Below are positions 1 to 9,633 of a DNA stretch of 64,000 nucleotides, in pieces (position 1 is the stretch's first letter; each line of letters begins with the position of its first letter). Origin of the DNA: Streptomyces sp. NBC_01235 (GTDB lineage Bacteria > Actinomycetota > Actinomycetes > Streptomycetales > Streptomycetaceae); the NCBI RefSeq assembly GCF_035989285.1, contig NZ_CP108513.1:1550001-1614000 (forward strand), written 5' to 3'. Under the pieces are notes generated by a model. The model saw only the letters and a list, made by a program, of their open reading frames with translations, searched no databases and was not told the DNA's origin. Position numbers and translations under genes: made by a program.

Positions 1-3000
1 GCGTAGGACGCCAGGCGGCCCGCCTGACCGGCAAGACCCTCCCCGCCACGACCCGACACCACCCACGGCACCACACCACCGGCCACGAACACCGACACGG
101 TGTCCACATCCCCGGAAGCCGTCGCCGGGACCGCCGGGGCCTCTTCCAGCACCACATGCGCGTTCGTCCCGCTGATCCCGAAGGACGACACACCGGCCCG
201 GCGCGGACGCCCCTCGACCTCCGGCCAGTCCACCGCCTCGGTCAGCAAACACACCTCCCCCGCCGACCAGTCGACATGCGACGACGGCGCGTCGACGTGC
301 AGCGTGCCCGGCACGAGCCCGTGCCGCATGGCGAGCACCATCTTCATCACGCCGGCCATGCCGGACGCGGTCTGGGTGTGCCCGATGTTCGACTTGACCG
401 AGCCGATGAGCAGCGGCTGTTCGGACGGACGGTCCTGTCCGTACGTCGCCAGCAGGGCCTGCGCCTCGATCGGGTCGCCCAGCCGCGTGCCCGTGCCGTG
501 CGCCTCGACGACATCCACGTCACCGCCGGTGAGGCGGGCGTCGGCGAGGGCGGCGCGGATGACTCGTTGCTGCGAGGGGCCGTTGGGCGCGGTCAGGCCG
601 TTGCTCGCCCCATCCTGGTTGATCGCCGAACCGCGCACCACCGCCAGCACCGGATGGCCGTTGCGGCGGGCGTCCGACAGCCGCTCCAGCAGGAGCACCC
701 CCACGCCCTCGGCGAGGGAGAAGCCGTCGGCGGCCTCGGCGAAGGGCTTGCACCGGCCGTCGGGGGCGAGGCCCCGCTGCCGGCTGAAGCCCACGAACGG
801 CGCCGGATCGGCCATGACCATCGCCGCGCCCGCCAGCGCCATCGAGCACTCTCCGGACCGCAGGGCCCGTACCGCGAGATGCAGCGCGACCAGCGACGAG
901 GAGCACGCGGTGTCCACGGTCACCGCCGGTCCCTCCAGACCGAGGACGTAGGAGACCCGACCCGAGGCGACGGCGGTCGAGGCGCCGGTGACGAGGTAGC
1001 CCTCGGTGCCGTCGGTGCCACGGCTGAGCAGGGTGCCGTAGTTCTGGTCCGTCAGACCGGTGAAGACTCCGGTGCTGCTGCCGCGCAGGGTCCTCGGGTC
1101 GATGCCGGCCTGCTCGAACGCCTCCCAGGACGTCTCCAGGAGCAGTCGCTGCTGGGGATCCATCGCCGCCGCCTCGCGCGGGGAGATCCCGAAGAAGGCC
1201 GCGTCGAACTCCCCGGCATCGTGCAGGAAGCCGCCGTGCCGGACGTAGCTGGTGCCGGGCCGGTCGGGGTCGGGGTCGTAGAGCCGGGTCGTGTCCCAGC
1301 CCCGGTCGGCGGGGAAGCCGGTGATGACGTCCTGGCCGTCGGTGACGACCCGCCAGAGGTCCTCGGGGGACGTGACGCCGCCCGGGTAACGGCATCCCAT
1401 GCCGACGACCGCGATGAGGTCGTCGTCGGTGGAGGCCGCCCGTGAACCGGCCGCGACCACGGACGACTCCGAGTCCTGCCCTGGTGCGGCAAGGTCTCCG
1501 AGGGCCAGCCGGCGGAGGTGGGCGGCGAGGGCGAGCGGAGTGGGGTGGTCGAAGACGACCGTCGTCGGGATCTTCAGGCCCGTGCGGGCGGTGAGCCGGT
1601 TGCGCAGCTCGACGGCGCTGACCGAGTCGAAGCCCAACTCCTTGAAGGCATAGGCGGCGTCGACGGCGGCCGCCGAGGCATGACCCAGCACGACGGCCGC
1701 CTCGGACCGGACGAGGTCCTGTACGAAGCGGTCGTGTTCGGCGGCGGGCAGGGCTCCGAGCCGCTGCGTGAGGCTCGACACCGCTGTGTCCGTGCCCTGT
1801 GCGTCCCGTTCCCCGGCGCCTCGGCTCTTGTCCTGCGGTTCCAGTGCGGCGATGAGCGGGGAAGGCCGGGCAGCGCTGAAGACGGGCACGAAACGCGCCC
1901 AGTCGACGTCGGCGACCGCCACGACCGTGTCGTCGTGGTCGAGCGCCTCCTGCAGTGCGACCATCGCCGGTTCCGCCGCGATGACAGGGATGCCACGGCG
2001 GCGCAGCGGGTCGCGCATGTCCTCGGCGATCATGCCGCCGCCGTCCCAGGGGCCCCAGGCCACCGAGAGCACCGGAAGCCCGCTTGTGCGGCGCGCGCGC
2101 TCGGCGAGGGCGTCCAGGCAGGCGTTGGCGGCGGCGTACGCCGCGTGGTCGGCGACGCCCCAGACACCGGAGATCGAGGAGAAGAAGATCAGCGCGTCGG
2201 TCTCGGCCGGGTCGAGGACCTCGGTGAGGTGCCGTGCCCCTGCGACCTTGCCCACGGCGGCCTCGGCGAACTCCGCCATGCTGAGGTCGGCGAGCGTCCC
2301 GAGGGTGCCGACACCTGCGGCGTGCACGACGGTGCGGACCGTACGTCCGTCCGCGCGCAGGGAACTCAGCAGATCCCCGAGTGCCGCGACGTCGGCCACA
2401 TCGCACGCGGTGACGGTCAACCGGGCTCCCAGCGCTGCGACTTCCGCCTCCAGCTCCGCCAGGGCCGCGTCGTCGTTCCGGCCTCGCCGACTGACCAGCA
2501 CCACGTCCTCGGCACCGCCACGCGCCAGCCACCGGGCGACATGCGCGCCGAGCGCACCGGTTCCGCCGGTCACCAGGGCGGTACCGCGCGGCGACCAACG
2601 CCGACCGGACGATGGCCCGGACGATCGCCCGGCAGCCGACCGGGGGGCCGGCACCAGGCGCCGTACGAAGGTGCTGTTCGCCCGCAGGGCCACCTGATCC
2701 TCCGCGCTGTCGCCGTACGAGGCCAGAACGGCGCAGAGAGCACCGGTGTCCCGTGCGTCGAGCCGCTCGGGAAGGTCCACCAGCCCACCCCAGCGTTCCG
2801 GGAACTCCAGGGCCGCGACCCGGCCCAGCCCCCAGACGGCCGCCTGCGCCGGCCGGGCGACCGACTCCTGGTCCCCGACCGCCACGGCACCTTGCGTGAC
2901 ACACCACAGGGGCGCGTTCACCCCGTCCTGTCCCAGTGCCTGGAGGAGGGAGACGGTGAGTGCGGCCCCGGTGGACAGCACGGGATGGTCGGGCAACGGT

Positions 3001-6000
3001 TCCTCGTCCAGGCCCAGCAACGACAGCACGCCGCTGAGCGGCACCGCAGGATCGGCCGACGCCTCGTCGAGCACGGACTTCAGGACATCGCGGTCGGCGT
3101 GGCGCGACGTGAGTTCGAGGACGCGTACGTCGGCGCCGTGACGGGTCAGCGCATCGGAGAGGGAGGTGATGAGCTCGGTGTCGGGGTGTCCCTGCGGCAC
3201 GACGAGCAGCCAGGTACCGGTCAGGACGACGGCCCGAGTGTCCTGGGCGACCGGCTTCCAGACCACCTTGTACCGCCAGCCGTCCACCGCCGAGCGCGCC
3301 ACCTGCTCTTTGCGCCACCCCGACAGCACGGGAAGGACACCGGCCAGCGCCTCACTGTCGGACACCCGCAACGTCCCCGCCAGCGCCTCCAGATCCTCAC
3401 GCTCGACCGCCTCCCAGAAGCGGGCGTCCACCGCCTCCTGCCCGAAGACCGCAACACCCGCGGGAACCCTCTTCTCCAGCCAGTAACGGCGGCGCTGGAA
3501 GGCGTACGTCGGCAGCGGGACCGTGCGGGCATCGTGGCCGGCCAGGACCGCCGTCCAGTCCACCGGGATACCACGCACCCACGCCTCGGCCAGCGAAGTC
3601 AGGAAACGGTGCGCGTCACCCCTGTCACGCCGCAAAGTCCCGACCACCAGCGCGTCGGGTGCGGCCTCCTGGACCGCCATGCCGAGCACCGGATGGGAAC
3701 TCACCTCCACGAACGCCCCATAGCCCTGCTCCAGCAAACCTTCGACGGCGTCGGCGAAACGCACCCGCTGACGCAGATTCCGATACCAGTAACCCCCGTC
3801 CAGCCCAGCCGTGTCGATGACCTCCGCCTCCGTCGTCGAGAAGAACGGCACCTCACCAGGACGCGGCGCGACAGCCGCGAGGACCCGGGCCAGCTCGGCC
3901 TCGATGGCCTCCACATGCCAGGTGTGCGACGCGTAGTCCACCGGAACACGACGCGCCCGGATGTCACTGCTCTCGCAGTGCGCCATCAGCTCATCGAGGG
4001 CGTCCGCGTCCCCGGCCACCACCACCGAACCCGGACCATTCACCGCAGCAACATCAATACGGCCCCCCCAACCGACCAGCAACTCCTCCACATCAGCCAG
4101 TGCAAGAGGCACGGAGACCATGCCACCGCGCCCCGCGATCACACGGATCGCACGCGACCGCAACGCCACCACCCGCGCCCCGTCCTCCAACGACAGACCA
4201 CCCGCCACCACCGCAGCCGCGATCTCCCCCTGCGAATGACCCACCACCACCGACGGCTCAACCCCACACGCACGCCACACCGCCGCCAACGACACCATCA
4301 CCGCCCACGACACCGGCTGCACCACATCCACATCAACCAACTCACCCCCACCCCGCACCACCTCACTCAACGACCACCCCACAAACGGAGCCAGCGCGGC
4401 CTCGCACGCCTCCATCGACGCCGCGAACACCGGCGAGACACCCCACAACTCCCGCCCCATACCCACCCACTGCGCCCCCTGCCCCGGGAACACGAACACC
4501 ACGTCACCGGCAGCACGAGCAGCCCGCCCGCTCACCACGGAGGACGGCGTCACCCCGTCATCGGCTGCCAGTCCCCTGGCCCCGAGGATCAGGTCGGCCT
4601 GTTCAGCGCCCAGGACGACGGCGCGGTTCTCGAACGCTGTGCGCGTCGACGCCAACGACCACGCCACATCGACCGGGCGGACATCCTCGCCCGCCAGTTC
4701 CACGTACGACGCCAGCCGCCCCGCCTGACCGGCGAGCCCCTCTCCACCACGGCCCGACACCACCCACGGCACCACACCACCGGCCACGAACACCGGCACC
4801 GCATCCACGCGCCCCGAAGCACTCTCCGGCACCACCGGAGCCTCCTCCAGCACCACATGCGCATTCGTCCCGCTGATCCCGAAGGACGACACACCGGCCC
4901 GGCGCGGACGCCCCTCCGTCTCCGGCCACTCCACGGCCTCCGTCAGCAACGACACCTCCCCCGCCGACCAGTCGACATGCGGCGTCGGCTCGTCGACATG
5001 CAGGGTCCGGGGAAGCATCCCGTGCTGCAACGCCAGCACCATCTTCATCACACCGACCACGCCTGCGGCGGCCTGCGTGTGGCCGACGTTGGACTTCAAC
5101 GAGCCCAGCCACAGGGGCCGTTCCGGATCCCTGCCCCGCCCGTAGGTCGCCAGCAGCGCCTGCGCCTCGATCGGGTCGCCCAGCGTGGTGCCCGTACCGT
5201 GCGCCTCCACCGCGTCCACGTCCGCGGCGGACAGCCCGGCCTTGGCGAGGGCCGCCCGGATCACCCGCTCCTGCGAAGGACCGTTGGGCGCGGTCAGACC
5301 ATTGCTCGCACCGTCCTGGTTGACCGCCGAACCCCGCACCACCGCCAGCACCGGATGACCATTGCGCCGCGCATCCGACAACCGCTCCAGCAGCAGCACC
5401 CCCACACCCTCACCCCAGCCGGTGCCGTCCGCACCCGCCGCGAACGGCTTGCAACGACCGTCCGGCGCAAGCCCACGCTGCCTGCTGAACTCCACGAAGA
5501 TGCCGGGCTCGGCCATCACGGTCGCGCCTCCGGCGAGCGCGAACGAGCACTCGCCCGAGCGCAGCGCCTGGACCGCCAGATGCAGGGCCACCAGCGACGA
5601 GGAGCACGCCGTGTCCACCGTCACCGCCTGCCCACGCAGGCCGAGAAAATAGGAGATCCGCCCGCTGGCCACACTGCAGGAGGTGCCGGTCAGGAGATAT
5701 CCGTCGACGGACTCCGGGGCTCGGTGCAGTCCGGGGCCGTACTCCTGCTGCATGAGTCCTACGAACACTCCGCCGTCGCGCTCACGGAGTGTCTCCGGGT
5801 CGATCCCGGCCCGCTCAAGTGCCTCCCAGGAAACTTCCAGCAGCAGCCGCTGCTGCGGGTCCATGGCGGCGGCCTCGCGGGGCGAGATGCCGAAGAAGCC
5901 GGCGTCGAAGTCGCCCGCGTCGTAAAGGAACGAGCCCGAGCGTGCGTACGTGGTCCCGTGCTGCTGCGGGTCGGGATCGTACAGGTCGTCCAGGTCCCAT

Positions 6001-9000
6001 CCTCGGTCGGTGGGAAAGCCGGAGATGGTGTCAGCGCCGGCGGAGAGCAGTTCCCACAACTCTTCCGGTGTGCGGATGCCACCGGGCATACGGCAGCCCA
6101 TGGCCACGATGGCGATGCACTCGTCGTCGGTGGCGGGTGTCGAGTCCACGGAGGTCTCGGGGGCCGGGGCGCTGCCACCGTGCAGCAGACCGCCCACATG
6201 GCGGGCGAGAGCCTGGGGAGTGGGGTGATCGAAGAGAACCGAGGCCGGCAGGGAGAGCCCGGTGTCCGCGACCAGTCGGTTGCGCAGTTCGACGGAGGTC
6301 GCGGAATCGAAGCCCTGCGCCTTGAAAGTGAGCCCGGCGTCGACATCGGCGGCTGTGGCATGGCCCAGCACGGCGGCGGCATGGGTCCGGATCCGCTGCA
6401 CCCAGTCGTTACGCAGCTCAGGCTGCGTAAGGGCCTCGGCTTCCTCCGACTCGGCGGGTTCCCCGAAGGGAAGTGTGAGACGCCGGGTCGCGCCGCCGTC
6501 GAGCCAGTAACGGCGGCGCTGGAAGGCGTACGTCGGCAGCGGGACCGTGCGGGCATCGTGGCCGGCCAGGACCGCCGTCCAGTCCACCGGGATACCACGC
6601 ACCCACGCCTCGGCCAGCGAAGTCAGGAAACGGTGCGCGCCGCCCTTGTCACGCCGCAGAGTCCCCGTCACGACCGCGTCGGGTGCGGCCTCCTGGACCG
6701 CCATGCCGAGCACCGGATGGGAACTCACCTCCACGAACGCCCCATAGCCCTGCTCCAGCAAACCTTCGACGGCGTCGGCGAAACGCACCCGCTGACGCAG
6801 ATTCCGATACCAGTAACCCCCGTCCAGCCCAGCCGTGTCGATGACCTCCGCCTCCGTCGTCGAGAAGAACGGCACCTCACCAGGACGCGGCGCGACAGCC
6901 GCGAGGACCCGGGCCAGCTCGGCCTCGATGGCCTCCACATGCCAGGTGTGCGACGCGTAGTCCACCGGAACACGACGCGCCCGGATGTCACTGCTCTCGC
7001 AGTGCGCCATCAGCTCATCCAGCGCATCCGCGTCCCCGGCCACCACCACCGAACCAGGACCATTCACCGCAGCAACATCAATACGGCCCCCCCAACCGAC
7101 CAGCAACTCCTCCACATCAGCCAGTGCAAGAGGCACGGAGACCATGCCACCGCGCCCCGCGATCACACGGATCGCACGCGACCGCAACGCCACCACCCGC
7201 GCCCCGTCCTCCAACGACAGACCACCCGCCACCACCGCAGCCGCGATCTCCCCCTGCGAATGACCCACCACCACCGACGGCTCAACCCCACACGCACGCC
7301 ACACCGCCGCCAACGACACCATCACCGCCCACGACACCGGCTGCACCACATCCACATCAACCAGTTCGCAACCGCCCCGCACCACCTCACTCAACGACCA
7401 CCCCACAAACGGAGCCAGCGCGGCCTCGCACGCCTCCATCGACGCCGCGAACACCGGCGAGACACCCCACAACTCCCGCCCCATACCAACCCACTGCGCC
7501 CCCTGCCCCGGGAACACGAACACCACCCGATCAACACCACCCGTCACCGCACCCCGCACCACACCGGAGCCGACCACCCCACCCGCCGCCAACACACCCA
7601 GCCCGGCAACAAGTTCAGCCGACTCACCACCCAGGACAACAGCCCGGTTCTCGAACGCCGTACGCGTCGACGCCAACGACCACCCCACGTCCACCGACCG
7701 GACATCCTCGCCGACCGACCTCACATACGAGGCGAGGAGGCCGGCCTGACCCGCCAGCCCCTCCCCACCACGCCCCGACACCACCCACGGCACCACACCA
7801 CCAGCCACGAACACCGACACGGTGTCCACATCCCCGGAAGCCGTCGCCGGGACCGCCGGAGCCTCCTCCAGCACCACATGCGCATTCGTCCCACCCATCC
7901 CGAATGCACTCACCCCGGCCATGAGGGGCGTATCGGGGCGGGGCCAGGGGCTGTGGGCGTCCTGGACGCGGAGCCGGAGAGCGTCGAGGGGAATGTCGGG
8001 GTTGGGTGTCCGGTAGTTCAGGCTGGGCGGAAGTTCGCGGTGCTGGAGTGCCAGTACCGTCTTGACCAGGCCGGCGATTCCGGCCGCGCCCTCCAGGTGA
8101 CCCACGTTGGTCTTGACGGAGCCTACGCGCAGTGGCCCCTCGGGGGGCCTGCCCTCGCCCAGGGCCGCGCCGAGGGCGGCCGCCTCGACGGGGTCGCCGA
8201 CCGGAGTGCCGGTTCCGTGGAGTTCGACGTACTGGATGTCGTACGGGGCCGTCCCGGCGTTGCGCAGGGCACGGCGGATGACGTCTTCCTGGGCGTGCGG
8301 GTCGGGAGCGGTGAGCGTGTCACCACCGCCGTCGTTGTTGACGGCGCTGCCGCGGATGACGGCGCGGACGGGGTCGCCGTCGGCGAGCGCCCGGTCGAGC
8401 GGCTTGAGTACGACGAGGCCACCGCCCTCGCCACGGACGTACCCGTTGGCACGGGCGTCGAAGGTGTAGCAGCGGCCGTCGGGCGAGAGCGCGCCGAAAC
8501 GGTGCGGGTAGAGGCTGCTTTCCGGGGCGAGGTGCAGGTTGACGCCGCCCGCGAGGGCGAGGTCGCTGTCTCCGCTGCGCAGGCTCTCGCAGGCCAGGTG
8601 GACGGCGACGAGCGAGGACGACTGCGCCGAGTCGAGGGTGAGGCTGGGGCCGCACAGGCCGAGCAGGTAGGAAAGCCTGTTGGCGACGAGAGCGCGGTGG
8701 GTGCCGGTGAACGACTGGTGGGTGACGGCTTCGGGGCCGAACCCGTGAAGCAGGGTGGCGTAGTCGTCGTGGGCGGTCCCGATGAACACGCCCGTGCTGG
8801 TGGAGCGGAGGTGTCCAGGCAGGATGCGGGAGTCCTCCAGGGCCTCCCAGGCGAGTTCGAGGACGAGGCGCTGCTGGGGGTCCATGGCGTCCGCCTCGCG
8901 CGGCGAGACACCGAAGAAGCCGGCGTCGAAACGGTCGACCTCGTCGAGGAATCCGCCCCAGCCGGGTACGCCGTCCCCGGGCTCGTCCCCGTTCCCGGGC

Positions 9001-9236
9001 TCGGTCAAGCCTCCTGACCTGGACGCGGACTTGCCCCCAGGCCACCCGTCCCCCTCACCGAGCGACGGACGATCGGCGGGAGCAGCCGGACGCACGGCGC
9101 TCTCACCGTCGCGCAGCAGACGCCAGAGGCTGTCGGGGTCGGGCGCGCCGGGCAGGCGGCAGGCCAGGCCGACGACGGCGATGGCCCGGTGGGGCGCGGT
9201 GTTGAGCCCGTACCGTGTGCGTTCTGACTCGCTCAT
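1..9236 (-). CDS. Type I modular polyketide synthase, loading module to start of module 2 (3' end cut by window edge)
   Basis: About 3,078 codons are visible. The ATG at 9236 is preceded by a GGTGGAG-type ribosome site. Domain order by residue: KSQ 19-459, with the active-site Cys replaced by Gln205 (motif DSAQSSSL) and HGTGT kept; AT 575-910 (GHSQGE, Ser660; YASH from Tyr760); ACP with Ser978; KS1 about 1038-1455 (Cys1211, EAHGTGT); AT1 from 1583 (Ser1668, YASH from Tyr1768); KR with GGTGALG near 2220 and Tyr2367; ACP Ser2538; KS2 from about 2606 (Cys2778); then the start of an AT linker. All active-site codons checked are in one frame. Family knowledge: KSQ decarboxylates the extender loaded by its AT, and YASH/GHSQGE indicates methylmalonyl-CoA, so the predicted starter is propionyl. 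The KR lacks LDD and has Trp at Tyr-8 and His at Tyr-3, an A2-type signature. No DH or ER lies in module 1. The product is not identifiable from this part. Confidence 0.95.
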   Translation of the reverse strand, partial: MSESERTRYGLNTAPHRAIAVVGLACRLPGAPDPDSLWRLLRDGESAVRPAAPADRPSLGEGDGWPGGKSASRSGGLTEPGNGDEPGDGVPGWGGFLDEVDRFDAGFFGVSPREADAMDPQQRLVLELAWEALEDSRILPGHLRSTSTGVFIGTAHDDYATLLHGFGPEAVTHQSFTGTHRALVANRLSYLLGLCGPSLTLDSAQSSSLVAVHLACESLRSGDSDLALAGGVNLHLAPESSLYPHRFGALSPDGRCYTFDARANGYVRGEGGGLVVLKPLDRALADGDPVRAVIRGSAVNNDGGGDTLTAPDPHAQEDVIRRALRNAGTAPYDIQYVELHGTGTPVGDPVEAAALGAALGEGRPPEGPLRVGSVKTNVGHLEGAAGIAGLVKTVLALQHRELPPSLNYRTPNPDIPLDALRLRVQDAHSPWPRPDTPLMAGVSAFGMGGTNAHVVLEEAPAVPATASGDVDTVSVFVAGGVVPWVVSGRGGEGLAGQAGLLASYVRSVGEDVRSVDVGWSLASTRTAFENRAVVLGGESAELVAGLGVLAAGGVVGSGVVRGAVTGGVDRVVFVFPGQGAQWVGMGRELWGVSPVFAASMEACEAALAPFVGWSLSEVVRGGCELVDVDVVQPVSWAVMVSLAAVWRACGVEPSVVVGHSQGEIAAAVVAGGLSLEDGARVVALRSRAIRVIAGRGGMVSVPLALADVEELLVGWGGRIDVAAVNGPGSVVVAGDADALDELMAHCESSDIRARRVPVDYASHTWHVEAIEAELARVLAAVAPRPGEVPFFSTTEAEVIDTAGLDGGYWYRNLRQRVRFADAVEGLLEQGYGAFVEVSSHPVLGMAVQEAAPDAVVTGTLRRDKGGAHRFLTSLAEAWVRGIPVDWTAVLAGHDARTVPLPTYAFQRRRYWLDGGATRRLTLPFGEPAESEEAEALTQPELRNDWVQRIRTHAAAVLGHATAADVDAGLTFKAQGFDSATSVELRNRLVADTGLSLPASVLFDHPTPQALARHVGGLLHGGSAPAPETSVDSTPATDDECIAIVAMGCRMPGGIRTPEELWELLSAGADTISGFPTDRGWDLDDLYDPDPQQHGTTYARSGSFLYDAGDFDAGFFGISPREAAAMDPQQRLLLEVSWEALERAGIDPETLRERDGGVFVGLMQQEYGPGLHRAPESVDGYLLTGTSCSVASGRISYFLGLRGQAVTVDTACSSSLVALHLAVQALRSGECSFALAGGATVMAEPGIFVEFSRQRGLAPDGRCKPFAAGADGTGWGEGVGVLLLERLSDARRNGHPVLAVVRGSAVNQDGASNGLTAPNGPSQERVIRAALAKAGLSAADVDAVEAHGTGTTLGDPIEAQALLATYGRGRDPERPLWLGSLKSNVGHTQAAAGVVGVMKMVLALQHGMLPRTLHVDEPTPHVDWSAGEVSLLTEAVEWPETEGRPRRAGVSSFGISGTNAHVVLEEAPVVPESASGRVDAVPVFVAGGVVPWVVSGRGGEGLAGQAGRLASYVELAGEDVRPVDVAWSLASTRTAFENRAVVLGAEQADLILGARGLAADDGVTPSSVVSGRAARAAGDVVFVFPGQGAQWVGMGRELWGVSPVFAASMEACEAALAPFVGWSLSEVVRGGGELVDVDVVQPVSWAVMVSLAAVWRACGVEPSVVVGHSQGEIAAAVVAGGLSLEDGARVVALRSRAIRVIAGRGGMVSVPLALADVEELLVGWGGRIDVAAVNGPGSVVVAGDADALDELMAHCESSDIRARRVPVDYASHTWHVEAIEAELARVLAAVAPRPGEVPFFSTTEAEVIDTAGLDGGYWYRNLRQRVRFADAVEGLLEQGYGAFVEVSSHPVLGMAVQEAAPDALVVGTLRRDRGDAHRFLTSLAEAWVRGIPVDWTAVLAGHDARTVPLPTYAFQRRRYWLEKRVPAGVAVFGQEAVDARFWEAVEREDLEALAGTLRVSDSEALAGVLPVLSGWRKEQVARSAVDGWRYKVVWKPVAQDTRAVVLTGTWLLVVPQGHPDTELITSLSDALTRHGADVRVLELTSRHADRDVLKSVLDEASADPAVPLSGVLSLLGLDEEPLPDHPVLSTGAALTVSLLQALGQDGVNAPLWCVTQGAVAVGDQESVARPAQAAVWGLGRVAALEFPERWGGLVDLPERLDARDTGALCAVLASYGDSAEDQVALRANSTFVRRLVPAPRSAAGRSSGPSSGRRWSPRGTALVTGGTGALGAHVARWLARGGAEDVVLVSRRGRNDDAALAELEAEVAALGARLTVTACDVADVAALGDLLSSLRADGRTVRTVVHAAGVGTLGTLADLSMAEFAEAAVGKVAGARHLTEVLDPAETDALIFFSSISGVWGVADHAAYAAANACLDALAERARRTSGLPVLSVAWGPWDGGGMIAEDMRDPLRRRGIPVIAAEPAMVALQEALDHDDTVVAVADVDWARFVPVFSAARPSPLIAALEPQDKSRGAGERDAQGTDTAVSSLTQRLGALPAAEHDRFVQDLVRSEAAVVLGHASAAAVDAAYAFKELGFDSVSAVELRNRLTARTGLKIPTTVVFDHPTPLALAAHLRRLALGDLAAPGQDSESSVVAAGSRAASTDDDLIAVVGMGCRYPGGVTSPEDLWRVVTDGQDVITGFPADRGWDTTRLYDPDPDRPGTSYVRHGGFLHDAGEFDAAFFGISPREAAAMDPQQRLLLETSWEAFEQAGIDPRTLRGSSTGVFTGLTDQNYGTLLSRGTDGTEGYLVTGASTAVASGRVSYVLGLEGPAVTVDTACSSSLVALHLAVRALRSGECSMALAGAAMVMADPAPFVGFSRQRGLAPDGRCKPFAEAADGFSLAEGVGVLLLERLSDARRNGHPVLAVVRGSAINQDGASNGLTAPNGPSQQRVIRAALADARLTGGDVDVVEAHGTGTRLGDPIEAQALLATYGQDRPSEQPLLIGSVKSNIGHTQTASGMAGVMKMVLAMRHGLVPGTLHVDAPSSHVDWSAGEVCLLTEAVDWPEVEGRPRRAGVSSFGISGTNAHVVLEEAPAVPATASGDVDTVSVFVAGGVVPWVVSGRGGEGLAGQAGRLASY
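3478..4502 (-). repeat. PKS AT-domain long repeat, copy in module 1
   Basis: About 1,025 bp covering nearly the whole AT of module 1 and its C-terminal linker. It is almost identical to 6502-7526, at a constant offset of 3,024 bp (exactly 1,008 codons). Differences are few and clustered, for example near 3619-3650, 4018, 4035 and 4340. Flanking KS and KR/ACP sequence is much less alike. This looks like a recent duplication or gene conversion confined to the AT. Confidence 0.9.
6502..7526 (-). repeat. PKS AT-domain long repeat, copy in loading module
   Basis: Partner of the repeat at 3478-4502, carrying the loading AT. Both copies keep the same methylmalonyl signatures. Shorter KS-AT linker repeats around 54-180, 4750-4885 and 7775-7895 extend the homology to the third module. 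Confidence 0.9.
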
Positions 9237-9393
9237 TCCACTCCACCAGCTTGTTGGCCCAGCCCGTGTGGACCGCAGACGTCGGGTACGGCATGCGTAC
9301 GGCGCACGGCGTAGCCGGCGGACCGTCCCAGCCGGTCAGGGGTCGGACAGCGGATCGCGGACCGCCGGGCTACCCACGCTAGGGGCGCATGGA

Positions 9394-9409
9394 CTAGGGC
9401 GGCCCCTAG
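9394..9409. promoter_or_regulatory. Candidate PAS-LuxR (PimM-type) operator
   Basis: The 16-mer CTAGGGCGGCCCCTAG is an inverted repeat with CTAGGG and CCCTAG arms around CGGC. The published PimM consensus is CTVGGGAWWTCCCBAG; both six-base half-sites match exactly and only the central four bases differ. An extra half-site CTAGGG starts at 9379. The site lies 158 bp before the PKS start codon and 225 bp before the start of the divergent small ORF. A gene for a regulator of this family lies about 0.6 kb away. That it works here is inference. Confidence 0.65.
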
Positions 9410-9633
9410 ATTCATGCCGGTCCGCGGGGTGCGGGGGCGGGTCGTCGCCGGGGGGTGTTTTCAGGAAACGCCCAGACATGGCGCCGGGGAAGGCGTCGGG
9501 TGTTGCGCTCGTCGGGGTTCTGCCGACTGAATGAGGCGACACCGCCCGGGGGGGGCGGCGGTGATGTGTCCGGGTCCCGGGTCGGCATGCGCGACGAAGC
9601 CTTGGCCGGTCCGGAGGAGGCGGAGGGAAATCC

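Noticed and set aside
1518-9017. Open frame of 2,499 codons on the plus strand
   Set aside because: It is antisense to the PKS; its Arg/His-rich sequence is a by-product of high GC, while the minus strand has full PKS domains.
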